Origin: an uncultured Kiloniellales bacterium | GTDB taxonomy: Bacteria; Pseudomonadota; Alphaproteobacteria; Kiloniellales; JAKSDN01 | Reading direction: 5' to 3' | Assembly: GCA_937974415.1 (NCBI GenBank) | Contig: CALJXB010000323.1 | Span: 1-9,140 of the forward strand | DNA: 9,140 nt | In this document: one piece after another, positions 1-5,716 of the stretch | Layout: every line of letters starts with the position of its first letter | Numbering within the stretch: the first letter of the stretch is position 1 | Made by a program: the position numbers and the translations under genes | Notes under the pieces: model-generated | Told to the model about the DNA's origin: nothing | Seen by the model: only the letters and a program-made list of their open reading frames with translations | Databases searched by the model: none

Positions 1-91
1 ACGCGAGGGTGCAGAGGAGCATGACGGCAATGCCGCGCGCTTGCGCCTTTGCGCCGCTCGTGGCTTCGGGCTTGCGGGCGTCGTCCGCCAT
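1..91 (-). CDS. N-terminal fragment of a membrane protein, probably EamA/DMT-family transporter (partial)
   Basis: The minus strand reads ATG at 91-89 and stays open to the window edge for 30 codons. The product starts MADDARKPEATSG, a short charged cytoplasmic leader, followed by ARGIAVMLLCTLA, which looks like the start of a first membrane helix. The start is supported by a Shine-Dalgarno-like AAGGA (105-101) placed 9 bases upstream. A short polar leader followed by a 'RGIAxMLL' helix is common in EamA (drug/metabolite exporter) proteins, but the visible part is too short to prove the family; another multi-helix membrane protein is possible. The gene is divergent from the histidine kinase at 366. 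Existence of the gene is fairly well supported; the family is inference. Confidence 0.55.
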   Translation of the reverse strand, partial: MADDARKPEATSGAKAQARGIAVMLLCTLA

Positions 92-206
92 ATCGCGCTG
101 TCCTTGGGATCGCACCGGCATCGCGGACGATCCGGCGGGTCTAGGGGCTCGCTCGCTCACCCGACCGGACTTGGCAGCCTCGGTTCTATCGGCCGCGCCT
201 GTCAAT

Positions 207-247
207 GGTCACGGGGGTCACGGGTTGGGAGGCACGGGGGTCACGGG
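207..247. repeat. Cluster of GGTCACGGG direct repeats in the divergent spacer
   Basis: GGTCACGGG occurs at 207-215, 216-224 and 239-247, with a shortened copy GGCACGGG at 231-238. The copies form two tandem pairs (207-224 and 231-247) separated by 6 bases. On the minus strand they read CCCGTGACC and lie directly upstream of a perfect TTGACA (205-200), although no convincing -10 hexamer follows at normal spacing. The arrangement suggests a regulator-binding array for the minus-strand gene, but a simple repeat expansion in non-coding DNA is equally possible. Confidence 0.5.
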
Positions 248-263
248 CGGAATGGCGACGGGC

Positions 264-275
264 GGCTCGCGAGCC
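264..275. repeat. 12-bp perfect palindrome
   Basis: GGCTCGCGAGCC is its own reverse complement. It lies in the spacer between the divergent genes, 91 bases before the kinase start. It could be a dimeric repressor site, but GC-rich palindromes of this size arise by chance in such DNA. Confidence 0.35.
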
Positions 276-325
276 TCTCGGATCCCGTGGCTTTCCAGGA
301 ATTCGAGCGGATTCAGGGCTTTGCC

Positions 326-340
326 TTAAAGCGATGTTAA
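326..340. promoter_or_regulatory. CtrA-like box TTAA-N7-TTAA upstream of the histidine kinase
   Basis: The sequence TTAAAGCGATGTTAA matches exactly the TTAA-N7-TTAA pattern recognised by CtrA, the master cell-cycle and motility response regulator of alphaproteobacteria. It ends 25 bases before the ATG at 366. Two TTAA words at exactly this spacing are unlikely by chance in such GC-rich DNA. No clear -35/-10 pair was found around it, so whether it activates or represses cannot be told. The match is seen directly; CtrA control is inferred. Confidence 0.5.
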
Positions 341-354
341 TGGCGCCGGCGCCA
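341..354. repeat. 14-bp palindrome before the kinase start
   Basis: TGGCGCCGGCGCCA is a perfect palindrome directly after the CtrA-like box and 11 bases before the kinase start codon. In the mRNA it could fold back on itself near the initiation region. It may also be chance in GC-rich DNA. Confidence 0.3.
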
Positions 355-365
355 CAATAGCCGTC

Positions 366-2387
366 ATGCAGGTCGCGAGCTGGCCAATGCCCTGGATATC
401 GAAGGTCCGGAGGGGGCTGCCCTTCGCGCAGCGTTTGCTCTATGCCTGGCGGCGGCGGCTGTTGCGCCAGGATGCCGGACCCGTCGGCCGGCGGCCGCTG
501 GCCGCGGTGCTGGCGCTGTGCCTGGGCTGCGCGCTGTCGATCGGCGCCTTCTTCACGGTGCAGGGGCTCTATCGGGCCGAGGCCCAAAAATCTTTCGAGG
601 GCTCGGCTGTGCAACTGACCGAGGCGGTCAGCCAGAGCCTTGGGCGCTACCTGGAAGTGGTGAACGCCGTCGGCGCCTTCTTCGCCGCCTCCAAGAACGT
701 CGACCGTTGGGAGTTCTTCGACTTCGCCCGCGATACCCTGCCGCGATTCCCCGGGGTGACCGCGCTCACCTGGGTTCCCTGGGTGCCGGCCGACGATCGC
801 CAGGTCTTCGAGGGCCGCGCCCGCGACGACGGCCTGTTCGGCTTCCAGTTCAAGGATGCCAGCGCCGGCGGCGAAGTATTGCCCGCCCCGCAGCGTCAGG
901 CCCATTTCCCGGTGTTCTACGTCGAACCTTTCGAGGGCAATGTGGACCAACTCGGGATCGATCTGGCCGGTCGCGCGGAGGATCTGGAGATCCTGCTTGG
1001 CGCCCGCGATTCCGGCAGGGTCACGATCTCCCGCTCGGGCGCAGCGTTCGGCCCCAACGTCCCCGGCGTCGTTCCCGGCGTCGTGGTCGCGCTCCCGGTC
1101 TATCGCACCGGCGACGTGCCCCAGTCCCTCGACGAGCGGCACAAGGAACTCTTGGGATTCGCCCGGGCCTCGATCGCCCTGCCCGATCTCATCGCCTCGG
1201 CCATGCCCGGCCCGGCGGCTGCCGCCGGCCTCGACGTTTACATTTATGACGACAATGCCGAGCCCGGCACGCGTTTGCTGGCTTTCTATCCGGCCTCCCG
1301 CCGCAGTGGGGCCGCGATGCCGCTCAGCGATGCAGAGGTTTGGGATGGGCTCCACGCGGTCACGCGCCAGACAATAGCGGGCCAGAACTGGTCCATCGTC
1401 GCCAAGCCCGCCGATAGCTCGCTTCCGGGCAACCGGCAGGTGGCGGCCTGGGGCGTCCTGGCCATCGGGTTTCTGGTGACGCTGTGGCTGGCGCAACATC
1501 TGGCCTCGTCCCACATCCGAACCCGCCTCATCGAGCGCGAGGTCACGCGGCGGACCGCGGAGCTGCGCGAGACCAACCAGGCCCTGGAGTCCGAGATACG
1601 GGAGCGGGAGCGGGCGGAGCATAAGTTGCGCGAGGCCAAGAAGCGCGCAGAGATCGCCAACCGCGCGAAATCCGATTTCCTAGCCATGATGAGCCACGAA
1701 CTGCGCACGCCCTTGAACGCCGTGATCGGCTTTTCCGATCTCCTCCACGGCGAGTCCCTGGGCCCCCTGGGCCACGAAAAGTACGGGGAATACGTCGACT
1801 ACATCCGGACCAGCGGGACCGAGCTGCTGGCGCGGATCAACGACATCCTGGAGCTCACCAAGATCGACGCCGACGATTTCACCCTCTTGGTGGAGCCGGT
1901 GGAAGTCGCGGATGTCTTCCAGTCGGTGGAGCCGGTCGTCCGCGAAAAGGCGAGCGCGGCGGGGCTCAAGCTCAGCGTCGATATCCCTCAGGACCTGCCG
2001 GAGCTCAAGGCCGATCCGCGAGCCCTCAAGCAGATCTTGCTCAATCTCCTCTTGAACTCGGTCAAGTTCACCCGGGTCGGCGGACGGGTTGCAGTGTGCG
2101 CGAAATCGGACGACCAGGACCGCATAACCCTGCAAGTGTCGGACAACGGGGTCGGCATCGATCCCGAGCGCCTCAGCCAAGTGCTCCAGCCGTTCAGCCA
2201 GGGGGATAGCTCGCTCGGCCGGAGGTACGAAGGCTCCGGCCTCGGCTTGGCCTTGGCCGACAAGCTGGTGAAGCTGCACGGCGCTGAGCTCTTCATCGAT
2301 AGCGAGGTCGGCACCGGCACCACGGTCACCATCATTTTCCCGGAGGAGCGCACCCTGCGGCGGGTCTCGGAGAGCCGGGTCGCCTGA
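366..2387 (+). CDS. Membrane-bound CHASE-domain sensor histidine kinase
   Basis: This 673-residue protein is a two-component sensor kinase that should autophosphorylate on His444 and pass the phosphate to a separate response regulator. Order: cytoplasmic Arg-rich leader; membrane helix about 44-66; periplasmic CHASE domain about 75-300, recognised by the FYVEPFEGN...LGIDLA stretch near 186-201; second helix about 359-379; coiled coil about 385-435; HisKA H-box SHELRTPLN (443-451); HATPase with N-box N560/N564, G1 box DNGVGID (593-599) and G2 box GSGLGL (623-628). The helix after the H-box has GPLG (466-469) and an INDILELTKID stretch, as in the DivJ/PleC-like kinases of alphaproteobacteria. 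CHASE domains generally sense small extracellular ligands; the ligand here is unknown. No receiver domain is present and no response regulator gene is adjacent, so it is an orphan. The ATG at 366 is the first possible ATG after an in-frame stop at 327 but has no clear ribosome site; ATG 387 is the alternative. Confidence 0.92.
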   Translation: MQVASWPMPWISKVRRGLPFAQRLLYAWRRRLLRQDAGPVGRRPLAAVLALCLGCALSIGAFFTVQGLYRAEAQKSFEGSAVQLTEAVSQSLGRYLEVVNAVGAFFAASKNVDRWEFFDFARDTLPRFPGVTALTWVPWVPADDRQVFEGRARDDGLFGFQFKDASAGGEVLPAPQRQAHFPVFYVEPFEGNVDQLGIDLAGRAEDLEILLGARDSGRVTISRSGAAFGPNVPGVVPGVVVALPVYRTGDVPQSLDERHKELLGFARASIALPDLIASAMPGPAAAAGLDVYIYDDNAEPGTRLLAFYPASRRSGAAMPLSDAEVWDGLHAVTRQTIAGQNWSIVAKPADSSLPGNRQVAAWGVLAIGFLVTLWLAQHLASSHIRTRLIEREVTRRTAELRETNQALESEIRERERAEHKLREAKKRAEIANRAKSDFLAMMSHELRTPLNAVIGFSDLLHGESLGPLGHEKYGEYVDYIRTSGTELLARINDILELTKIDADDFTLLVEPVEVADVFQSVEPVVREKASAAGLKLSVDIPQDLPELKADPRALKQILLNLLLNSVKFTRVGGRVAVCAKSDDQDRITLQVSDNGVGIDPERLSQVLQPFSQGDSSLGRRYEGSGLGLALADKLVKLHGAELFIDSEVGTGTTVTIIFPEERTLRRVSESRVA

Positions 2388-2512
2388 CGGTGACGGGCGG
2401 CGGTGGGCGGCGCAGACCCGTTAAGGTGCACGAAAAATTAACCTCAAGTGCTTAGACGTGATCGAGGCGCGTTCGAACCTGCGGGTCGACGACAGCACGA
2501 GAGGCCAAAGCC
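2388..2512 (+). other. Spacer with an AT-rich patch before the lipoprotein gene
   Basis: This gap has a GC-rich first part with GGGCGGCG-type repetition and an AT-rich patch at 2421-2455 that includes TTAA at 2421-2424 and at 2438-2441. The 13-base spacing does not fit the CtrA pattern. No good -35/-10 pair or terminator was found, but the composition change suggests a promoter here rather than simple read-through from the kinase. Confidence 0.3.
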
Positions 2513-3859
2513 ATGGGCACCGGCTCACACCGCTCGATGGGTCCCAGGGGTCCCGGCGGCGTACCGATCTTTCGGGCGGCGCTGGCCTGGGCGATCTGCG
2601 GGTTTCTGTTGGCGGGCTGCGAGTCTCTCAATGACCTCAATGACAGCCTGAAGGAGTCCGGGGTCTGGCCATTCAACGCCGATGAGACGGCGGAGGCCGC
2701 CGAAGGCGCGAGCGGGGCCGGAGACGAGCCGGTGACGGCCGGGGCGGGCGACGAAGTCGCGCTCGACGCCGCGCTGGTCGACAAGGTGCAAACGCAGCTC
2801 GCCGGTCTCGGCTACCAGCCCGGCCCGGTCGATGGCGCCATGGGCCCCAAAACGCGGGCCGCCATCCGGCGTTATCAGGTGGTCGTCGGATTGCCGGTGG
2901 ACGGCCGGATTACCGAGAGCTTTCTGGCGCGCCTCGAGGAGTCGGCCGAGGCCGGACCGCCGGCGCAGGCCGTTGCCGAGGCCGAAAGTCTGGCCGAGGC
3001 CGAGATTGGTATCTCCCCGGCGGCCCTCCAGCCGGCCCCGGCCTACGATGCGGGCACCCGCTATGTCTATGCCGACGGCGAGGTGCGAAAGGTACTCAAG
3101 GTCGATGGCGCGCGGGTCTATTGGGAATCGAACAAGAACGGTCAATACGTAGCCTACGACAATTTCCTGATTCCGCCCCTCTCCTGGGTCTCGTCCGAGA
3201 CCAGCGGCAAACGCACCGTCGATATCGCGCCGGGGGCCTTCTGGCCGCAGGAGGGCGGCCGGGAGCTGGCTTTGTCGGCCACGACCATGGTCGAGCATAG
3301 AAGCCGCCCGGATAGCCGAAGCGAGCTGAACGAAAGCTGGCGCTGCCGGGACTATGGCGCGGCACGGCTCAGCTTGCGGGCCGGTGTCTTCCAGACCCGT
3401 AAGTTGGTTTGTGATGGCGCGTCGGAACCCGATGGCGCGCATCTGCAGCGGGTTTGGCATTATGCGCCGGAAATAGGCCACTACGTCCAGTTCGAGGAGA
3501 TCGACGGGGCGCAAGGCGTCAGCCGGCGCAGCGAGCTCGTGGCCATCGTGCCGAGCACGGAGAAATGGCCGCCGGCCGCGCGTGCCGGCCTCGGCTGGGC
3601 CCTCGAGCACGCGCTCGAGACGGCGGCGCCCGGCGAGGAGACCGACTGGACCAGTTCCGCGATCGACATCCGGGTTTCCATCACCCCGGGTCCGCGGGCC
3701 GCCTCGGACGAAAACGGGGCCTGTCGCAACTACGCGCAGACCTGGTCCGGGCCCGAGGGCTCACGGGTCTATCCCGGCCTGGCCTGCCGCCAGCCGGACG
3801 GCCAATGGCTGATCCCGGGCCTGGGAGCGGACGTCGAGGTGGCGGAGGGCGCGGACTAG
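2513..3859 (+). CDS. Peptidoglycan-binding lipoprotein with 17-kDa-surface-antigen-like C-terminus
   Basis: This 448-residue protein is probably anchored by lipid to the outer membrane and held to the cell wall. A signal peptide (hydrophobic stretch 20-35) ends in a lipobox LAGC with Cys36 as the lipidated residue. After an acidic linker, a PG_binding_1 domain (about 85-142) carries the typical DGAMGPKTRAAIRRYQ core (107-122). A linker rich in Ala and Glu follows, then a region of unknown function. The end, with CRNY (404-407) and GLACRQPDGQW (422-432), resembles the C-terminal part of Rickettsia-type 17-kDa surface antigens. A similar Cys-Arg-X-Tyr at 278-281 pairs with Cys300, so the C-terminal half may contain two related modules, each with a cysteine pair. 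ATG 2513 is chosen because AGAGG (2500-2504) lies 8 bases upstream; Met9 (2537) would still leave a signal peptide. It has its own spacers on both sides, so it may be singly transcribed. The exact function is unknown. Confidence 0.8.
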   Translation: MGTGSHRSMGPRGPGGVPIFRAALAWAICGFLLAGCESLNDLNDSLKESGVWPFNADETAEAAEGASGAGDEPVTAGAGDEVALDAALVDKVQTQLAGLGYQPGPVDGAMGPKTRAAIRRYQVVVGLPVDGRITESFLARLEESAEAGPPAQAVAEAESLAEAEIGISPAALQPAPAYDAGTRYVYADGEVRKVLKVDGARVYWESNKNGQYVAYDNFLIPPLSWVSSETSGKRTVDIAPGAFWPQEGGRELALSATTMVEHRSRPDSRSELNESWRCRDYGAARLSLRAGVFQTRKLVCDGASEPDGAHLQRVWHYAPEIGHYVQFEEIDGAQGVSRRSELVAIVPSTEKWPPAARAGLGWALEHALETAAPGEETDWTSSAIDIRVSITPGPRAASDENGACRNYAQTWSGPEGSRVYPGLACRQPDGQWLIPGLGADVEVAEGAD

Positions 3860-3896
3860 CCCCGGCGGGCCGCCACCCGGATAATTCGAGATCGAG

Positions 3897-3962
3897 CTTC
3901 GAAACTGGTTCGAAGATTGGCCCCAATACGGGCCACATCCCCTTCGCGTTTCTGCCTTTTTT
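3897..3962 (+). terminator. Two stem-loops plus T-run: weak terminator candidate
   Basis: CTTCGAA (3897-3903) and TTCGAAG (3909-3915) make a perfect 7-bp stem with a 5-base loop. Immediately after, TGGCCC (3918-3923) and GGGCCA (3930-3935) make a 6-bp stem with a 6-base loop. A run of six T lies at 3957-3962, about 21 bases after the second stem, which is too far for a standard intrinsic terminator. Placement between the lipoprotein stop and the nuo promoter supports a transcription end here, but the structure is atypical. Confidence 0.35.
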
Positions 3963-3995
3963 CTCCCGTCCGGGCGCTATAAGATTTTGCAAGCT

Positions 3996-4023
3996 TTGAC
4001 GCGACGGGCGGATGGCGTATAGC
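3996..4023 (+). promoter_or_regulatory. Sigma70-type promoter of the nuo operon
   Basis: TTGACG (3996-4001) is followed after 16 bases by TATAGC (4018-4023), close to the housekeeping consensus. Transcription would begin near 4030, giving an untranslated leader of about 125 bases before nuoA. It is the best -35/-10 pair seen upstream of the operon. Confidence 0.6.
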
Positions 4024-4042
4024 CTGCCGGCGCACCGTCGCG
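4000..4042. repeat. Inverted repeat flanking the nuo -10 region
   Basis: CGCGACGG (4000-4007) and CCGTCGCG (4035-4042) are exact reverse complements. Their centres are 35 bases apart, bracketing the predicted -10 and transcription start. The position would suit an operator bound by a dimer or looped by a pair of dimers, but 8-bp GC-rich arms can arise by chance. Confidence 0.3.
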
Positions 4043-4061
4043 AACAAGACGTAATCTACGA

Positions 4062-4087
4062 CCCGGGGCGCCGAGAGGTGCCTTGGG
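4062..4087 (+). promoter_or_regulatory. GAGA-capped RNA hairpin in the nuo leader
   Basis: Bases 4062-4072 pair with 4077-4087 to make an uninterrupted 11-bp stem closed by GAGA (4073-4076), a GNRA-type tetraloop. Three of the pairs (4065-4084, 4066-4083, 4070-4079) are G-U, so the hairpin forms fully only in the nuo-sense RNA. It lies 56 bases before the nuoA ribosome site. It may stabilise the mRNA or act as a regulatory leader element; no known riboswitch class was recognised. Confidence 0.5.
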
Positions 4088-4089
4088 GC

Positions 4090-4108
4090 GATGAGGGGAG
4101 ATGAGGGG
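4090..4108 (+). repeat. Direct repeat GATGAGGGG
   Basis: GATGAGGGG occurs at 4090-4098 and 4100-4108, one base apart. Each copy contains an ATG followed by a purine-rich stretch resembling a ribosome site. ATG 4101 is in frame with nuoA but would add 18 residues not expected in NuoA, so the repeat is treated as leader sequence. Confidence 0.4.
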
Positions 4109-4142
4109 CGAGCCGGCGTGTTGGCGCCGCGCCCGCGAAGGT

Positions 4143-4151
4143 GGAGGGAGG
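4143..4151 (+). promoter_or_regulatory. Strong ribosome binding site that fixes the nuoA start
   Basis: GGAGGGAGG contains two overlapping GGAGG words. The first (4143-4147) is 7 bases before TTG 4155, the ideal distance. This favours the TTG over the upstream ATG at 4101. Confidence 0.7.
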
Positions 4152-4154
4152 CCG

Positions 4155-4520
4155 TTGGAGGACCTGCTGCGGGAATACCTGCCGATCCTGATCTTCCTCG
4201 GGATCGCGATCGCCATGGCGGGCGCCATGGTGGTGGCCGCCTTCCTGGTTGCCCGTCAGCGGCCGGATTCGGAAAAGGCCTCGTCCTACGAGTGCGGTTT
4301 CGAGGCCTTCGACGACGCCCGCGGCCAGTTCGACGTGCGCTTCTATCTGGTCGCCATTCTCTTCATTATCTTCGACCTCGAGGTCGCCTTCCTGTTTCCC
4401 TGGGCCGTCTCGCTGGGGGAAATCGGCGTGTTCGGCTTCTGGACCATGTTCATCTTCCTGCTGATCCTCACCATTGGCTTCATTTACGAGTGGCGAAAGG
4501 GTGCGTTGGAATGGGAGTAG
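4155..4520 (+). CDS. nuoA: NADH-quinone oxidoreductase subunit A
   Basis: NuoA (homologous to mitochondrial ND3) is a small inner-membrane subunit of complex I at the junction of the peripheral and membrane arms, beside the quinone site. From the TTG start the product has 121 residues, the usual alphaproteobacterial length, with three helices at about 10-33, 63-85 and 93-112. The loop between helices 1 and 2 contains YECGFE (45-50) with Cys47, matching the conserved ND3 loop. Helix 2 carries the conserved acidic Asp74 and Glu76 in FDLEVAF. The C-terminus [11 protein letters not shown] is typical. The TTG start is chosen because of the ribosome site 7 bases upstream and because the family begins near [10 protein letters not shown]. 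An ATG at 4101 would give 139 residues with an unrelated Arg-rich extension. First gene of the operon; its end overlaps nuoB by 10 bases if nuoB starts at 4511. Confidence 0.95.
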   Translation: MEDLLREYLPILIFLGIAIAMAGAMVVAAFLVARQRPDSEKASSYECGFEAFDDARGQFDVRFYLVAILFIIFDLEVAFLFPWAVSLGEIGVFGFWTMFIFLLILTIGFIYEWRKGALEWE

Positions 4521-5056
4521 GAAGCGGCGATATGGAAAAGCCCCTCGCGCCGGGTGCGGATCAGGACGCGGTTCTGGCCCGTGCGACCCAGCAGCTGCAG
4601 GACAAGGGCTTCCTGGTCGCTCATTTCGACAAGCTGGCGGGCTGGGCCCAGACCGGCTCGCTCTGGCCCATGACCTTCGGGCTGGCCTGCTGCGCGGTGG
4701 AGATGATGCACACCGCCTGCAGCCGCTACGACCTCGACCGTTTCGGCATGGTGTTTCGGCCGAGCCCGCGCCAGTCGGACGTCATGATCGTCGCCGGTAC
4801 CTTGACCAACAAGATGGCGCCGGCCCTGCGCAAGGTCTACGACCAGATGGCCGAGCCGCGCTGGGTCATCTCCATGGGCTCCTGCGCCAACGGCGGCGGC
4901 TACTATCACTATTCCTATGCGGTCGTGCGCGGCTGCGACCGGGTGGTCCCGGTCGACATCTACGTGCCAGGCTGCCCGCCGACCGCCGAAGCGTTGCTCT
5001 ACGGGATCCTCCAGCTGCAGCGGAAGATCAAGCGACGCGCCGGCATCATTCGCTGA
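4511..5056 (+). CDS. nuoB: NADH-quinone oxidoreductase subunit B
   Basis: NuoB (PSST) holds the [4Fe-4S] cluster N2, which hands electrons to quinone, and sits against NuoD in the connecting part of complex I. The 181-residue product has all four ligands: adjacent Cys60-Cys61 in LACCAVEMM, Cys125 in GSCANGGG and Cys155 in VPGCPPT. The core from [10 protein letters not shown] to [11 protein letters not shown] is highly typical. The start is uncertain. ATG 4511, giving MGVGSGD and overlapping the nuoA stop, resembles other alphaproteobacterial NuoB starts. ATG 4532 (Met8) has the better ribosome site, AGGAAG at 4519-4524, 7 bases upstream. The frame is open back to 4091 across nuoA, which is a GC-rich shadow and not a longer protein. 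A 30-base gap follows before nuoC. Confidence 0.96.
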   Translation: MGVGSGDMEKPLAPGADQDAVLARATQQLQDKGFLVAHFDKLAGWAQTGSLWPMTFGLACCAVEMMHTACSRYDLDRFGMVFRPSPRQSDVMIVAGTLTNKMAPALRKVYDQMAEPRWVISMGSCANGGGYYHYSYAVVRGCDRVVPVDIYVPGCPPTAEALLYGILQLQRKIKRRAGIIR

Positions 5057-5086
5057 CAGACTAGCGCCGCGAGAAGACGAAGCGAC

Positions 5087-5716
5087 ATGAACCAGGCCCT
5101 TATCGACCTCGGCGAGCACATATCTGGGGCCCTGCCGGAGGCGGTGGAGGCCAGCGAGGTCGTGTACGACGAGCTGATGCTGCGGGTCGCGGCGCAGGAC
5201 GTGGTCAAGACACTGACCTTCCTGCGCGACGACCAGAACTGCCAGTTCAAGGTCCTGGTCGACCTGACCGGGGTGGATTTCCCGGACCGCGACCCGCGCT
5301 TCGACGTGGTCTACAACCTGCTGTCGCCCAAGCACAACCAGCGCATCCGGGTGAAAGCGGCGATCGACGAAGAGACACCGGTGCCGTCGGTCACCGGGGT
5401 CTTCAATTCGGCCATCTGGTTCGAGCGCGAAGCCTGGGACATGTACGGTATCTTCTTTTCCGACCACCCGGACCTCAGGCGCCTCTTGACCGACTACGGC
5501 TTCGAGGGCCATCCGCTCAGGAAGGACTTCCCGCTCACCGGCTACGTCGAGGTGCGTTACGACGAGGACCAGAAGCGGGTGGTCTACGAGCCGGTGAACC
5601 TGACTCAGGAGTTCCGCAGTTTCGATTTCATGAGCCCCTGGGAAGGCATGCTGCATCTGCCGGGCGACGAGAAGGCGGCCGACGAGGCGGATGCGGCGGA
5701 GGAGGGCGGGGGCTGA
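5087..5716 (+). CDS. nuoC: NADH-quinone oxidoreductase subunit C
   Basis: NuoC (the 30-kDa subunit) is a cofactor-free structural subunit that packs against NuoD and NuoB in the peripheral arm. The 209-residue product has the family signature: [14 protein letters not shown] (from Trp111), [13 protein letters not shown], then GHPLRKDFP (141-149). It is a separate protein here, unlike the NuoCD fusion of Escherichia coli and its relatives, which fits an alphaproteobacterium. The last 16 or so residues are an Ala/Glu/Asp/Gly-rich tail without obvious function. GAGAAG (5071-5076), 10 bases before the ATG, is a modest ribosome site. The TGA stop shares one base with the nuoD ATG, and the tail's coding sequence contains the GGAGGAGGG (5698-5706) that probably serves nuoD. 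Confidence 0.95.
   Translation: MNQALIDLGEHISGALPEAVEASEVVYDELMLRVAAQDVVKTLTFLRDDQNCQFKVLVDLTGVDFPDRDPRFDVVYNLLSPKHNQRIRVKAAIDEETPVPSVTGVFNSAIWFEREAWDMYGIFFSDHPDLRRLLTDYGFEGHPLRKDFPLTGYVEVRYDEDQKRVVYEPVNLTQEFRSFDFMSPWEGMLHLPGDEKAADEADAAEEGGG

Noticed and set aside
207..247. CRISPR array
   Set aside because: The 9-bp repeat units are far too short, spacers are absent, and there are no cas genes.
9..340. Two overlapping plus-strand small open frames (9-329 and 41-340)
   Set aside because: They overlap the better supported minus-strand start at 91 and the repeat region, lack clear ribosome sites and have low-complexity products.
186..1622. 478-codon minus-strand open frame opposite the kinase
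   Set aside because: It is antisense to well-supported kinase domains, its product is rich in Gly, Arg, Ala and Pro with no recognisable domain, and such frames are common in GC-rich genes.
2421..2441. Second CtrA box upstream of the lipoprotein
   Set aside because: The two TTAA words are 13 bases apart rather than 7, and neither has a second half-site at the right distance.
2525..3610. 361-codon minus-strand open frame opposite the lipoprotein gene
   Set aside because: The plus strand has a lipobox, a peptidoglycan-binding core and a good ribosome site; the minus-strand product shows nothing recognisable.
4091..5056. 321-codon frame that would extend NuoB upstream across nuoA
   Set aside because: The added 140 residues are the nuoA DNA read in another frame; NuoB homology begins only after 4511.
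4484..5656. 390-codon minus-strand open frame opposite nuoB and nuoC
   Set aside because: It is antisense to two highly conserved genes and its product has no recognisable domain.
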